Shown here piece by piece: positions 22,501 to 32,812 of a stretch of 64,000 nt of DNA. A model generated the notes under the pieces. That model did no database searches and had not been told where the DNA came from. It was given only the letters and a program-made list of their open reading frames with translations. The position numbers and the translations under genes were made by a program. Where the stretch lies: assembly GCA_019915015.1 (NCBI GenBank), contig JAHBBC010000015.1:558001-622000 (forward strand), read 5' to 3'. Position 1 is the stretch's first letter; each line of letters starts with the position of its first letter. This DNA is from Auriscalpium vulgare. Taxonomy: Eukaryota; Basidiomycota; Agaricomycetes; Russulales; Auriscalpiaceae.

Positions 22501-23446
22501 TCAAATGCGACGAGCAAGGTGGAAAGGAGGTAGTATGCGATGGGATGTCGGGGATTATTCTGGAGCCAAGGCACGATACGCTCGATTTCGAAAGGAGACA
22601 GATGGCCTTGACGCGCGAGGAGGAAGAGGTCGGTGGCGAGGGCTCTACGCTCGTGAAGCAGGGATTCCAGGCGAGCAGAAAGAACATCCGACCCGAGGTT
22701 GATGTTGCTCCCTTAGAACTAGTCAGCTCATCCTGGACCTAGAAAGTCAACTTATGCGAGCCACGCACCTTGCAAGGTCGTACTGCTCCCCGCATTCTGC
22801 TTCGCTAACTGCGCTTTCCCTACGGCCTGGTCCAGCGCCTCAATTGCCATATAAATCTTCCACCCAAGCCCCTTCTCACCAAAAGTCACTCCTGTCGCAT
22901 GCACGCTTTCCGGGATGAGTTGACGCTGCACGAACTGCTCCAAGCGTGCGTGCAGCGGTGTCGACTCCGGCGACCCCGCAACCTCAGCGGCCTCCAGCAG
23001 GAAGCGCAGGCAGTCAGCGAGGTCCCTTCGGCGTTTGTGGTGTTCGAGAATGACGCTTTCGAGTATCTCAATCGTCTTGAGATTCGGGTTCTCTGACATG
23101 ACGTGCTGCATGAGGCCGGCCACATAGCGCTCGGAGCATTCAAGCCTCTGTGCGAGGAAAATGACCTGCGTGGCGAAGTCGCTGTTGACAGCTAGGCGTC
23201 GTCCGTCTACGTTGACCTGACCTGTCGCGAAGTCATGTGAAAAAGCATGCAACACGAATAAGACACGGTATACACACCTCCTTGCACCTCTCGCCTCTCA
23301 GCTTCGCTTGGCGGTTTCACATCATACACGTTCACCAGTGACGAGCGGTAAGAGATAAGAAGGTCAAAGAGCTCCTGCTCGTCCACGACATTTCCGGGGA
23401 TAGTTACACCAAGGAGAACGGCGCGTAATTGGGACAGAGGCTGCAT
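16579..23446 (-). CDS. NUP192: Inner-ring nucleoporin Nup192/Nup205
   Basis: Eleven exons on the minus strand sum exactly to 2,063 codons: 23446-23276, 23216-22769, 22711-18395, 18339-18175, 18120-17849, 17794-17653, 17601-17500, 17323-17184, 17114-16991, 16940-16738 and 16686-16579. The N-terminus has the family block EQELFDLLISYRSSLVNVYD, then VNVDGRRLAVNSDFATQVIF, CSERYVAGLMQHVM and RRRDLADCLRFLLEAAE. The middle is one 4.3-kb exon of helical repeats. The C-terminus includes FGSIHVAILSLAARSLGAS and ends DVDVLSA. Nup192/205 is the giant alpha-solenoid of the nuclear-pore inner ring and binds Nup53 and Nic96. Length and order agree with fungal family members (about 1,700-2,100 residues). The start at MQPLSQL is the first ATG, but the same frame stays open upstream with protein-like text, so an earlier N-terminal exon is possible. 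Confidence 0.9.
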
Positions 23447-23646
23447 ATATGTTCTCGGACGCGTCAAACACGCAGCGCGGGTGTACCGGTCGAGAGGTGC
23501 TGTCCAATGCACGTGTTCAAATCGCGAGGCTTGTTCGTCTCCGTCTCCGATAGTCCAGGAGGGGGTGTTGTAGGGGGAGGGAAGAAGGAGGTACAGCGCG
23601 AAGTCGCCAAATCTGGGCCACGCTCACTGCTCAGGCCTGCTCAGGC

Positions 23647-23907
23647 CCTGCCCGGTGCCGGGCCTGTTCGCAAATGCACGTGACGTTACTCACTTTACCG
23701 CGTCAACTTGAAGTTCGCCTTCAGAGTTCAGACTCTTCTGTTACAACGTCCACCGGGAGGGAACCGAGTAATAACCAGGTAATTAACCACTGTCAATGCG
23801 ACGGACAGGTACCCAGGCATTCAAGCTGCTGCATAAGTATCGGAAACTATATAAATCGATCAGGCTATATCTTCGAGAGTCGACAACCAGCCACAAAAAC
23901 CCCGTCA
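23647..23907. other. Intergenic sequence upstream of riboflavin kinase fragment
   Basis: A TATA-like ACTATATAAAT near 23846 sits about 60 bp upstream of the riboflavin-kinase ATG. This suggests the promoter was retained when the gene decayed. Nothing else is recognised. Confidence 0.4.
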
Positions 23908-24118
23908 ATGGCCACCGCCCGCCCACTCATCATCGGCCCCTCTACGGGGCTCGAAACACCCTACCCCCTGCAGATGGAAGGCAAAGTCATCAGCGGCTTT
24001 GGGCGTGGCCACAGAGACCTAGGCATCCCCAGTGCCCCACCGCCAACCTCCCCGTCGACGATAACCTGACACCATGGATCGCTGATATCAAGTCCGGGGT
24101 GTACTTCAATTGGGCCTT
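23908..24118 (+). pseudogene. Riboflavin kinase (FMN1-like) 5' fragment
   Basis: From ATG 23908 the text MATARPLIIGPSTGLETPYP continues with LQMEGKVISGFGRGHRDLGIP, the N-terminal signature of fungal riboflavin kinase (GxVxxGFGRGSRELGIPTANLP). The frame then breaks: an extra AGTGCCCC appears between ATCCCC and ACCGCC. The continuation TANLPVDDN, then WIADIKSGVYFNWAFYA, is in another frame. After SGVYF the similarity ends and a different family begins. Riboflavin kinase makes FMN from riboflavin and ATP; the conserved central and C-terminal parts are missing here. This is a truncated, frameshifted relic; a complete gene is expected elsewhere in the genome. Confidence 0.75.
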
Positions 24119-24119
24119 C

Positions 24120-24300
24120 TACGCCTATCATCGTCGCATACGAGCGCGTACGGCCACGTCACGCCCGGCGGCGAGACGTGCACTGTCCAGATCCCAAGGG
24201 CGGTCGAGGTGGCACCCGCGCACGAGTGTACGGTGTGCTTCCAGTGGCGGTTCGATGACCGCGCCGGGTTGTATCTTGTGCACTATCCAGGTGAAGTTTT
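24120..24300 (+). pseudogene. Fragment of cupin-like protein fused to FMN1 relic
   Basis: The plus-strand text SAYGHVTPGGETCTVQIPRA then VEVAPAHECTV aligns with SAYGHV...GDETRSVQIPTA and GGVAPPHEVLHAGPC of the gene at 15300-15872. It starts abruptly after the riboflavin-kinase fragment and has no start codon, intron or stop of its own. It overlaps, on the opposite strand, the tail frame of the DUF6535 pseudogene. Confidence 0.6.
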
Positions 24301-26160
24301 GCTAGTGCCGCTTCCGATGGCGACGGAATGTCGCACCATAAGCACAAATCCGTCGAAGGCGTCGCGTCGGCGATGCGTGCAGTTGGGTTATTGTCTGGCG
24401 GCGTAGCCACACCCATTTGTGAGGTGGACCGTGGTGTGGTTCCTGGAGTGGGGACTTCAGGAACTTCCTCGCCTCGCGAAATTTCGTAAAATGGCCATAG
24501 TCGCTCGCCGAGTAAGGACATCATGCCCTGTACAATCGGCGGAGGAGTGCGAATAATTGTCGCCTGATGATGACCTGCCACCAGGCTAACCATCTCGTCC
24601 CACACGGCCAAGAAGGCCTTGCAAACGGCTTCCGAAGGCCGAGTTTGAGGGGGCCTGGGGGCTGATCGTAGAACGTCCAGGACCCAGTACAAAGATTTCA
24701 TCTCTACATGGCCGCATTGAATTTTGCGCAAGCAAGGAAGACACTTCGTGAGGAGGTCGATAATGTTGATGACGTGCGCATTGCAGCGAAAATCCTCTTC
24801 GGTCTTGATATGCTCCAACAGGTGCGGTGGTAGCTGCAACAATGCGAGGGAATATTTAGGAGGGCTTGGTTCGTTCAGACACTGGAGGTAATAGCCGTTC
24901 GCTGCCGCCAGGATGCAGCTCGAGACAACTGCAACCTCTGGATCCGACCTTTGGAGGCTGATATCCATCCAGCGTTCCTTGTCATCGTAGGAGAGCCAAG
25001 AGTATCCGGTGAACACAAGGTCATTGCCGGAGGGCGAATACGGGGCAAGGTGCCATAGCACCCGGGCAATCACCGGGAACTGTAGCGCGAGCGCTAGCTC
25101 ATTGCTGTCCACGTATAGGTACCTGTCTGCAATGCCGATGAGCTGGTCCACTCTGCCCTCGATGTAAGGGGACTCGTGGCTGTTGATGTCAAGAAACGCG
25201 GCGAGGCCCTCCAAAAACTGCAGGTTCGCTTGGAGTACCCGAATCACTTGGGTCATCGTTTCCGATTCTATGCCAGGCATATACGTCGACCACGATGCAC
25301 CCCACACTGCATGCTTGAATTTGAAGAGCAATCCATAAACTCTGTACCAGACCCGAAAGGGTGAGACTGGTGTGTGGTAAGGGCAGTGATAGAACACCAT
25401 CGGAAGGACCGTCAACACCACGTACGCGAGCGCGACGGACGTTATGAATGTAAGGACCACGACGAACAGCACCCTGTTCAACGAGGCCACAAACTCGACG
25501 AGTCTAGTCTCCGTGGCTGACCTTACCACAGAAGACAGTCGTTCTGTTCACGACGAGTCCAGCGAAGAAGAGGAATAAGGAGATGTGCAGGAGCATATTG
25601 ATCGCATCTATGGCATCAGGCACGTGGAAGCGCAGCAGGCTTTGGAATGCGGCGGTGCGAGATCTCGCTAGTTCCGAATGATCCTTTACTTCGTCGTGGC
25701 TGCCGCTGTTGGGCCAAGTGCCCCGCACGCGGGCCAGGTAGCCGCGTGCCCAGCGCTGGAAAAGTGTCGCGCCCAACGCACAGGTCAGGCTCATGCAGAA
25801 ACTGAGGAACCAGAGTACGTTGACGCGCACGCTGGAGGGGGAGACATGGAACGCGGTGGATGGGGCTGGGGTGACAGACGTATGGTTGGAGAGTGCGACA
25901 AGCTGGGCGAGGAGGAGGACGGTGGCATCGCCAACGTCGGGACGGAGACTCTTGTAGCTCTCGATAATAAATGCGGCAACGGTCGCCGAGAAGAGACCCG
26001 TCTACGAAAACATTAGCTGCTGTGGAGAATGTGCGCCAATGCAAGCGATACGCACGAATATCAGGATGCCATCTGCATTCGCCTTTCATTTATCGACCAT
26101 TGCCTTGTCGGCCTTCTCAGATGTGCTCAGGTAATAAGACCACGTCTTGTGCGACTCCAT
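24159..26160 (-). pseudogene. DUF6535 membrane protein pseudogene (copy 2)
   Basis: The minus strand carries the same two-part structure as copies 1 and 3: TWSYYLSTSEKADKAMVDK before the intron and TGLFSATVAAFIIESYKSL after it. Two lesions break it. First, the conserved Trp of 'NWKGDADGILIF' is a TGA stop (26086-26088), read as DK-stop-KANADGILIF. Second, a 55-nt insertion (25505-25559) splits FFAGLV from EFV and shifts the frame; it is bounded by a 9-bp direct repeat, GACTCGTCG on the coding strand. Downstream the frame is open and family-like (VVVLTFITSVALAYVVLTVL, VAVVSSCILAAA). It reads past the expected C-terminus into sequence antisense to the cupin-like fragment. The gene probably died recently. 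Confidence 0.8.
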
Positions 26161-27071
26161 CTGAAGACGCGAGATCTCTGTCGAACACCAGGCAACGAGT
26201 ATAGCTGCACACAATGCTTGCCTTCCTTGACCTTGAATATTGGTGGCATGGCTGGTGAAGATGTCGCGACAAGCTTCAAAGTGACCAAAGGATGCCGCGA
26301 GCAAGGAGGCGACCAGTGGGCGGCCGTCTCAATGAGCGCTGAGTAGCGCCATATACCACAACTGTTGGGGTGGGTGCCGGGTTCTCTCATTTGCAAGAGC
26401 GTAAATCGATGATGGATTAAAAGCAGCCCTAGGGTCCGACGAGCCATGAGGACAGCAAGTATCGATGGAGTCGTCGACTCGCCCGCGAACTTCATCCGAG
26501 TCTTCAAAGTTCAAGAGTCGTTCCTAATCTCACGCCTACACGTGACCACATCCCACATATATAAACCCGCCTTGCCTCGTTCTTTTCCTCACTCATTTCA
26601 CGGACTCGCACTATTGTCCCCCTGCGCTACAATTTCTTTCTTCGCGCAGGAGTCTACCGCTTGTCCCAGACCACGCGCAAGCGTCTTCTCTAGCTGGAGT
26701 GCCCCTCTGCTCTTTTCGGGCGCCGGTGACGGGTGGGGTGGTGTTCCTTACCAGAGACGATACATCCTTCAAACCTCATATCTTTAGGAAGGGTTCTTCG
26801 GGATAGATGGACGTTGTCGTTGTTTGGGTCGAAGAGAGAGGCGGAGAGTCGTCGCGCGATGTCGAATCGACGTGTTTGTGCAGTTTTCGTGTCGTGTCGT
26901 CCGTCAGCTCTATCTCTACACGTTTTCAAGTTCGTATACAAGAAACGATGCCACATTGCGCACTGCCTTCATACATCGTCTATGGATATCTATGGATGTG
27001 TGCCCGAGCCCAAGCCCAGTATTCCCGCCAACACGTCAACGCCTGTGCGCCGTCGCCCATCCTCCCCTCGG
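26161..27071. other. Intergenic region between DUF6535 pseudogene and DUF1275 gene
   Basis: No supported gene. A TATA-like ATATATAAAC occurs near 26567 on the plus strand without a convincing coding region after it. The stretch 26891-27071 is the 3' flank of the DUF1275 gene and has a displaced copy at 9695-9876. Confidence 0.45.
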
Positions 27072-28127
27072 TCACTTTTTACCCGTACTCACCTTTCCCG
27101 GCACGAACAGCCAGCTCGCCGCAATGAGCACGCGCAACCCCGTCCCAATGCCGAGCGCAGCGGGCGAGCCGATGGACTGCAGGATCGCGCGGCTCGTGAA
27201 GCCGCCGATGAACAGCGCGACAATGCCCATCACCTTGTGGTCGCGCGACGGTATCCAACGGCGCATCATGAACAACTTCGGGTCCGCCATGAGCTCGCAC
27301 CACACCGTCGTCAGCACGACTGTTCGCACCCGCAATCAGCGCTATTACCCTCGACACAAGAGGGGGAGAACCACGCACTGGTCGTCGCAAACTGCGTGTT
27401 GACACGCTTGCCCATGATGCCCTGCAGCCCCATGCTCGCGCTGATGAGGCCGAGCGCGGCGAACGTGCACGCGTTTGTCCACGAGGGGCTCCCGCGGTCG
27501 GACGCGACGCTGCCCTGCCCGCTCTTCCACAGCGCGATCGCGCCGCCCATCGTGAGCAGCGCCTGCATGAACGTGCCGAGCACGAGCCACGCGCGCGTGC
27601 GCGCGCCGATGCGGTCGCCGATGCGCCCGAGGAACGCGCCGAAGAGGAACGTCAGCAGGGACGTGAGCGCCTGCTTGTCCGCGATGTGGAAGGATTCGTC
27701 GCGGTGGCCCGGCTTGCCCTCGAAGAGCCGTGCAAGTGCGAGTGCGAGCTGTGCGCAGGGTGGGGTGAGCGCGGGTATGGGAGAAGGGGGAAAGGACGTA
27801 CCTGCAGGGTGTTTCCTGTCTGGAACGCGCACCATACGAAGACGGCAGAGAACGAGACGGCATCACTGCAGTTGCGGGGTGTCAGCGCCGGTCTTTCCAC
27901 AGAGATGGATGAAGCACGCACATGAAACCCGTCATGAAGCAGTATGCCGTGAGCGGAATTGTCGAAAGGTCGGGCTCGACATCGGTGAGAAGGAACGCGC
28001 GCAGGCCGTCGGGCATGAGCGCCTGCCGTGTGGAGAGCGTGCCCTGGGGCGACGCTGAGGCGGGCGGGGGGAGCGCGGACGATTGGGCCTCTATCTGCTT
28101 CGCTGATAATGGCGGGTTCGATGCCAT
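27072..28127 (-). CDS. DUF1275 (YoaK-family) membrane protein
   Basis: Start ATG at 28125-28127 (MASNPPLSAKQIEA). Three introns with GTGCGT, GTACGT and GTGCGT donors are inferred. They join FMTGF to SDAVSFSAVFVWCAFQTGNT, then LQ to LALALARLFEG, then FATT to IVLTTVWCELMADP, giving roughly 315 residues. The order (FMTGFxDAxxF...FxxxQTGNTL, then GHR, TFLFGAFLGRIGDRIG, LGLISASMGLQG and TTxVLTT) is that of the DUF1275/YoaK family of six-to-seven-helix membrane proteins. Their substrate is unknown, although bacterial members are often annotated as putative transporters. The C-terminus is uncertain: VPGK is followed by a good 5' splice site (GTGAGTACGG), or the chain ends six residues later at VSTGKK. 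Confidence 0.82.
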
Positions 28128-29295
28128 AGCAGTGATGTACAAGGTGGCAGTAGCAAGACCGAGGGTCAGGAGGCTGGGCGGGACCAGGCGGGTGGGAGGG
28201 GAGGTATGTTCTTGTACGTTCTTGAGTACGGACACCGGTGGGCAGTCTATAAGTAGGATGGTTCGTTCCAAAGCTCTTGCGCCAAGTCCGAGTCCCTGCA
28301 AGCCCCGGAGGTCGCGGTGGAGGTAGTGCGAGCGGCGGCGGCCCTTGGCGTCGGAAGCTTGGCGAACCTGCGACAGACTCTGCCAGAATTCTCACCCGCC
28401 GCGCCGACGGGCGTCCGTGAGCAGACTTCAACTCGCAGGCATCGGTTTCCCTGAGGCAGATCATCTAGTGTCTCCCTGACGCAGAGCCTCAGGAGAGGTA
28501 GCAGGCTCAGCATGATGTCTGCGTACCCCTTACATACTATCGATATCGAGGGTTGTCTGTCGGGCGGGCTCATGGCGCGGTGCCCACGGCAATTTCGCGA
28601 GCGTCGGGCGTCCGGCCGTCGTCAAGCTGCACACTGCCTGCGAAAGTATCTGCTTCTCCGAGACGTGATGCATATTGTTGGCGCTCAGCCGCAGGATAAA
28701 AGGCACGGCGGTCTGCAGACGACACGGGCGTTCGACTTTCTTGATCAACCCGCTCTATCGCCCACGCCCCGTTCACATCCCGGAATCCAACGTCCGTCTC
28801 TGGATCTTGGCTCTCAGCTGAGCAGTCTCATCATCTCATCATTATGCACGCTCATCGGAGAGATCCTCGCTGTCAATCGCCGGTGCGGAAGGCGCAATGG
28901 AGACGCACAACGACTCGGCACACGCTCCCCTACCGTGTCGGGTCAATGCAGCCTCCTAGATCGCCGCTCTGCCAGAGCACCCCGTATTTGTTGAGACTGC
29001 GTACGCATTTCCTGCACGTAGTTGTTTCTTCGCGGGGCACAAGCCAAGGCGCGCGCATTGCGATCTGACAGATCCGCGAGCGTCCGAGGAGGAACGTGAT
29101 CCGCAGGCAAAGAGTGCTTTGATAAAAGAATGGACGGTAGACAGCGTACTGTATACCAATAGGACAACAACAACAACAACAGCGGACCGAGACCGAGACA
29201 AGTGCATAGAAATCCATGATGGCACCATAAACGCGAGTACCAAAGAAACGCAGACGATGTCCGGTAATAGGGTAGTCCGTGGGTATGTGGGGAAA
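28128..29295. other. Intergenic region
   Basis: No supported gene. A (CAA)n run at about 29163-29180 lies in the 3' flank of the wall-protein gene. The 28.5-29.0 kb segment has open frames on both strands without recognisable content. Confidence 0.45.
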
Positions 29296-30101
29296 TTAAA
29301 GAAGGCCAGCAACGGCCGCGCCAACGACGGCGAGCGCACCGGCGGCAGAGACCTGGAGGGCGGCAGCACCGTTGGGCTTCGTCGAGGCCGACGGCGACGA
29401 GGCGGCACCGGCGGAACCGGAGGCCGACGTGGACGCGCTGGTGGACGACGCGCTGGTTCCATCATCGGTGGGCGTCGCACTCGCCGCGGGGTACGTCGCG
29501 CCGAGGGCCTTCACCTCGAACGGCTGGGACGTCGCGTACACCTGCAGCGCACCAGTCAGTCGGCAAGGGAAGCGCTGCGCTGGACATGGGAGGGGCGTAC
29601 TTTGGTCTGGTCAACCGCGTCCGCGATGATGAGCGTGTAGTTTGTCGCCGGGGTGAGGTTCGTCTGCTGCTGCGTGATGGTGTGCGAGCAGTCAGCGTTT
29701 TGGATGTTTGCGACGATCGCCATGGGCGCGACGAGAATGTTCTGGTTGCCATTGGCAAGCCTGAGGGCGAATATCTATCAGGGCGCTGCTGTATGTGAGG
29801 AAGATACGCGAGAATGGGACGTACAGGAGCTGGAAGGTGGTCGCCGGGGGTTGTCGTGGCAAGACCAGGCGATCACGTTCTCCGACTGGGCAACTGCACG
29901 ACAAATGCCATTTGATGTAGCAAGACATACGCACAAGAACAGGTTCCGAACAGGTCAGCGGCCGTGCATAAATGCAAAGAAATGGCAGCACGCACCCCAC
30001 CAGAGGTTGGGCCCGCCAGGGCTGAGGACCTGGAAGTCAGCGAGGGCGGAGCCGACGAGGGCGCTGAGGGCGGTGAAAGAGGCGAGGCGGGAGGGAAACA
30101 T
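29296..30101 (-). CDS. Kre9/Knh1-type GPI-anchored cell-wall protein
   Basis: Start ATG at 30099-30101. A signal peptide (FPSRLASFTALSALVGSALA) is followed by DFQVLSPGGPNLWW. Introns then join this to VAQSENVIAWSCHDNP, LANGNQNILVAPMAIVANIQ, NLTPATNYTLIIADAVDQTK and VYATSQPFEVKALG. This is the Kre9/Knh1-like beta-sandwich found in many short basidiomycete surface proteins. A Ser/Thr/Ala-rich stalk and a hydrophobic tail (ALAVVGAAVAGLL) after Asn-Gly-Ala-Ala suggest a GPI-attachment signal. In yeast Kre9 is needed for beta-1,6-glucan assembly; for these short mushroom paralogues the role is unproven. Four exons seem likely; the donor of the second intron is uncertain. Confidence 0.8.
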
Positions 30102-30395
30102 GGCGGACGGAAGAGGGTTGAAGAGGAGGGTGCGGTGGGAGGTCGGCTCGTGGGAGGACAAGGGAAAGAGAAAGAGCGGGCGGCGTCGATGCAAAACGTA
30201 CGTCTGAGAAGCGAAGAACCGGCCCGCGGCGGCTCACTTCCAGCCGCCGTCACAATTCGAGCGCCGCTGCAACTCACCGGTCGCTTCCGTGTGGCCACTC
30301 CGACATCAGCGAAATAGGGAGCAGACGTCAAGCCCTTACAAGGCTTTACAAGGCTCACAAAGGTCGCAAGGCGGAACGGTCTCCGCACGGGCATG

Positions 30396-30590
30396 TGCGA
30401 AGACCATGAACTCACAATCCGCTGGCAAGGCTGGCCAGCAAGCTCTAGTTTGTCAACGGGGCACTGACTGACGGGTTCCGGGCAAGTGCCGCAAACGAAT
30501 GTATGAAGACCATGAGTTCACAATACCGTGGCGAGGATGACCAGCAAGCTCGACGACGCACTGCCTGACGGGTCCGGGGGCAAGGGCCGG
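30396..30590. repeat. Imperfect tandem duplication, about 100-bp unit
   Basis: Two adjacent units share GAAGACCATGA(A/G)(C/T)TCACAAT, CCAGCAAGCTC, GCACTG.CTGACGGGT and a GGGCAAG.GCCG end. Neither strand shows convincing coding sequence. It lies upstream of the Kre9-type gene. Confidence 0.6.
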
Positions 30591-30685
30591 ATACACCATC
30601 ATCTCCTACACCTCCATCCCAGCATGTTGATACTCCGCAATTGCCGGAAGGTGGGCGTTGAGTTGGGATGTCATGTCGGGTACTC

Positions 30686-30831
30686 GGTCATCGACAATGG
30701 CTTCCAGTGTTGCATCAGGTGGGTAGGTATTCGCGAGGATGGTCATAGCCCGTAAGGTCTACGCTCGCCGACAACGGCTTCCAGCATCATATCAGGTGGG
30801 TACATGTTTGCGAGGAGGACCCAGCTAGCCA
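30686..30831. repeat. Imperfect tandem duplication, about 70-80-bp unit
   Basis: Two units share CGACAA(T/C)GGCTTCCAG, ATCAGGTGGGTA and a GCGAGGA block. Read on the minus strand both units give a related peptide (ILANTYPPDATLEAIV and LLANMYPPDMMLEAVV), so this may be the relic of a coding repeat. Confidence 0.55.
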
Positions 30832-30926
30832 CGGGGTATTGACAGGATGTTTACAAGCTCGCAGTAAAATGAAAAGGACGCGAAATAAATTTGTTCAATC
30901 TATACTACTAGCACTGCTACGCATAC

Positions 30927-32511
30927 TCAACCCCCGACTACAGTTGCTTGCGCTGTGCGCGCGTCGGACGCCTCTCGTGCGATGCGTACACGCTTGGCAG
31001 CGCGCAGCGCCTTGATCCGATCGACCGCAGTTGGCACAGGATTATTGTTCGCCGGGTTGAGTGATGTCAGTGCGGCCGCGCCAAACAGTTGCCTAGATGA
31101 ATAAGTCTCGTGAGGATAATGCCAACAGCCTGGGCGGGCACGACGTACTCGTTAAAGAAGTTGATGACGTCCTTTCCCTCATCTCCCTCCAGTAGCGATA
31201 CAATGGTCCAAAAGAAAACTTCGTAGTTAAAGTCGCGATCCATTGAATGCCAGTCCCGCACGTCCGAGATCGCAAATCGTGCCTTTTGAACCGAGTCAGC
31301 TCCAGGCAGGATTATGTCGAGATGAAACGAAGCTTACCTGCACTGCAACGTAGGCCAGGGCCCGCGATGTGACGCCTGTCATTCCGATTATTCTGGCGAC
31401 GCACCCACGTCCTCGATGGAAACCTCCCACAGGCAGCATCGCTGACGACCGCCCGAAGAAAATGTGCTTGGCGGACTGAGAGGGACATTAGTCATGGTGT
31501 ATAACATTGGCAGCTGCGGGAGTGTCACACACCCGGATCATAAGATGCCCTCGAAGAAACCCTGCCTCGGGATCGTTGGGATCATAAACTTGATCCTCAG
31601 GGAAGAGGAATCGAGGCAAGTGTTGGGCAGTGACGTGTCGCAACCCAGAGAGAACTTGCGCGGCGATCCTAATCAAAGCGTGCTTATCAGAATGAGCAGG
31701 CGCAGCTGCCAAGGGGTACGTACTCGTCGCTAGCAGCCCATTCGAACGGGGTCAGCAAGGCTGCCGTCGTTGGATGATTCCACCCACGAAGAGACTTCTT
31801 CGTCACATCCACCGAGCTAATTGGGGGGACTAGAGTGGCAGCGGGGTCGCAGAGAAGGTAGGCAAGGACGGCGGTTTTGAGGCTACTAGTGTCGTCCGAA
31901 CGAGCGTTGTCGACCCCATTCGAGATCTGTTGAATCGTTAATCAGTGTGCGTGGGAACAAATATCTGAGACTCACACGGACACATATCGCTCTGCGAATG
32001 CCGCGGCTGGTGAGCTTGATCATTTGCTCCTGGAAACCTGGGATGATTTGGCAGAGAATCTTCCAGTCCTCATCAATGTATTTCTCTCTAAGTCGGTACG
32101 TGAGGAAATTACTGGAGGCGGCTCAGAATGTACTCACTTTTCTGTAGTGGAACTCTGGTCCTCGTCATCCGAGTCTTGACTCGCAAGCTGGAGTGCGCGT
32201 TGCACAACGAAGTAGACCTTTGTGAAAGGCTCTGCAAGGCGTGCAAAAGCGCGTCCGAAATCAGTGAAGGTCTTTTTAGGTTCGTTATTTTCGTCATTGG
32301 CTTCAACCCCCGGCCCGACTCTGCATACGGTGTCAGCAACCCAAGGATACGATCGATATATCGCTGACCTTTTCCTCTTCCTTCCAACAGAGTCGGAGTG
32401 CTGCGTGAACGCCTCAACAAGCTGATCCAAGCTAGACGGAGTGTTGGACGTGGCCAATGCTGCAGATACGGTGGACGCGGGCGACGTTTGGGAGGAAGGA
32501 TTGGTTGACAT
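30927..32511 (-). CDS. DUF6698-like accessory protein
   Basis: Start ATG at 32509-32511 (MSTNPSSQTSPASTV). Multiple exons of the minus strand join by eye: TFTDFGRAFARLAEPFTKVY to KYIDEDWKILCQIIPGFQEQ, ISNGVDNARSDDTSSLKTAV, RGWNHPTTAALLTPFEW, AAQVLSGLRHVTAQHLPRFL, RSSAMLPVGGFHRGRGCVAR, VTSRALAYVAVQARFAISD and WTIVSLLEGDEG. The stop at 30927-30929 follows DARTAQATVVGG. The layout ('gaRsDDT..LK.avl.wl', 'RG..h..T..LL.P..wdw', 'a..l..g.h..t...lP.Fly') matches the DUF6698 family of mushroom genomes, whose function is unknown. It is divergent from the DUF6532-like gene and lies 1.5 kb from an intact Plavaka transposase. Exon ends are approximate; the product is about 400 residues. Confidence 0.65.
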
Positions 32512-32812
32512 GATGGGAACGAAGGGTGCGTTGTCTGCTCGCTGTGACGGACCTTTGTATATCTTTTCTCTCCATTCTTGCTTACTATTTTCTTCCGTTC
32601 ATCTAGCTCGGGTGTTGGGATCGCCGGGTGCTCGTCCCCAACAGCGGGCATCCTATGTCCTTCATGGGCATCGAGCACGCGCGTGCTAGGTGCTTTCTGG
32701 TGGCCGACTCCATGCTTACACCGCAGAACGCTTGCATTCGAGTTGAGGCCCGTAGGTGTTTCTCCTTGCTTTATTAACGTGATCGCTGACTGCCGTTGCA
32801 CCCTCACCCATC
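32512..32812. promoter_or_regulatory. Shared divergent promoter region
   Basis: Three hundred bp separate the ATG codons of the DUF6698-like (minus) and DUF6532-like (plus) genes. No clear TATA box is seen. The head-to-head arrangement suggests common control. Confidence 0.4.

Noticed and set aside
26733..28058. 441-codon plus-strand frame
   Set aside because: It runs antisense through the DUF1275 exons, whose protein and introns are clear on the minus strand.
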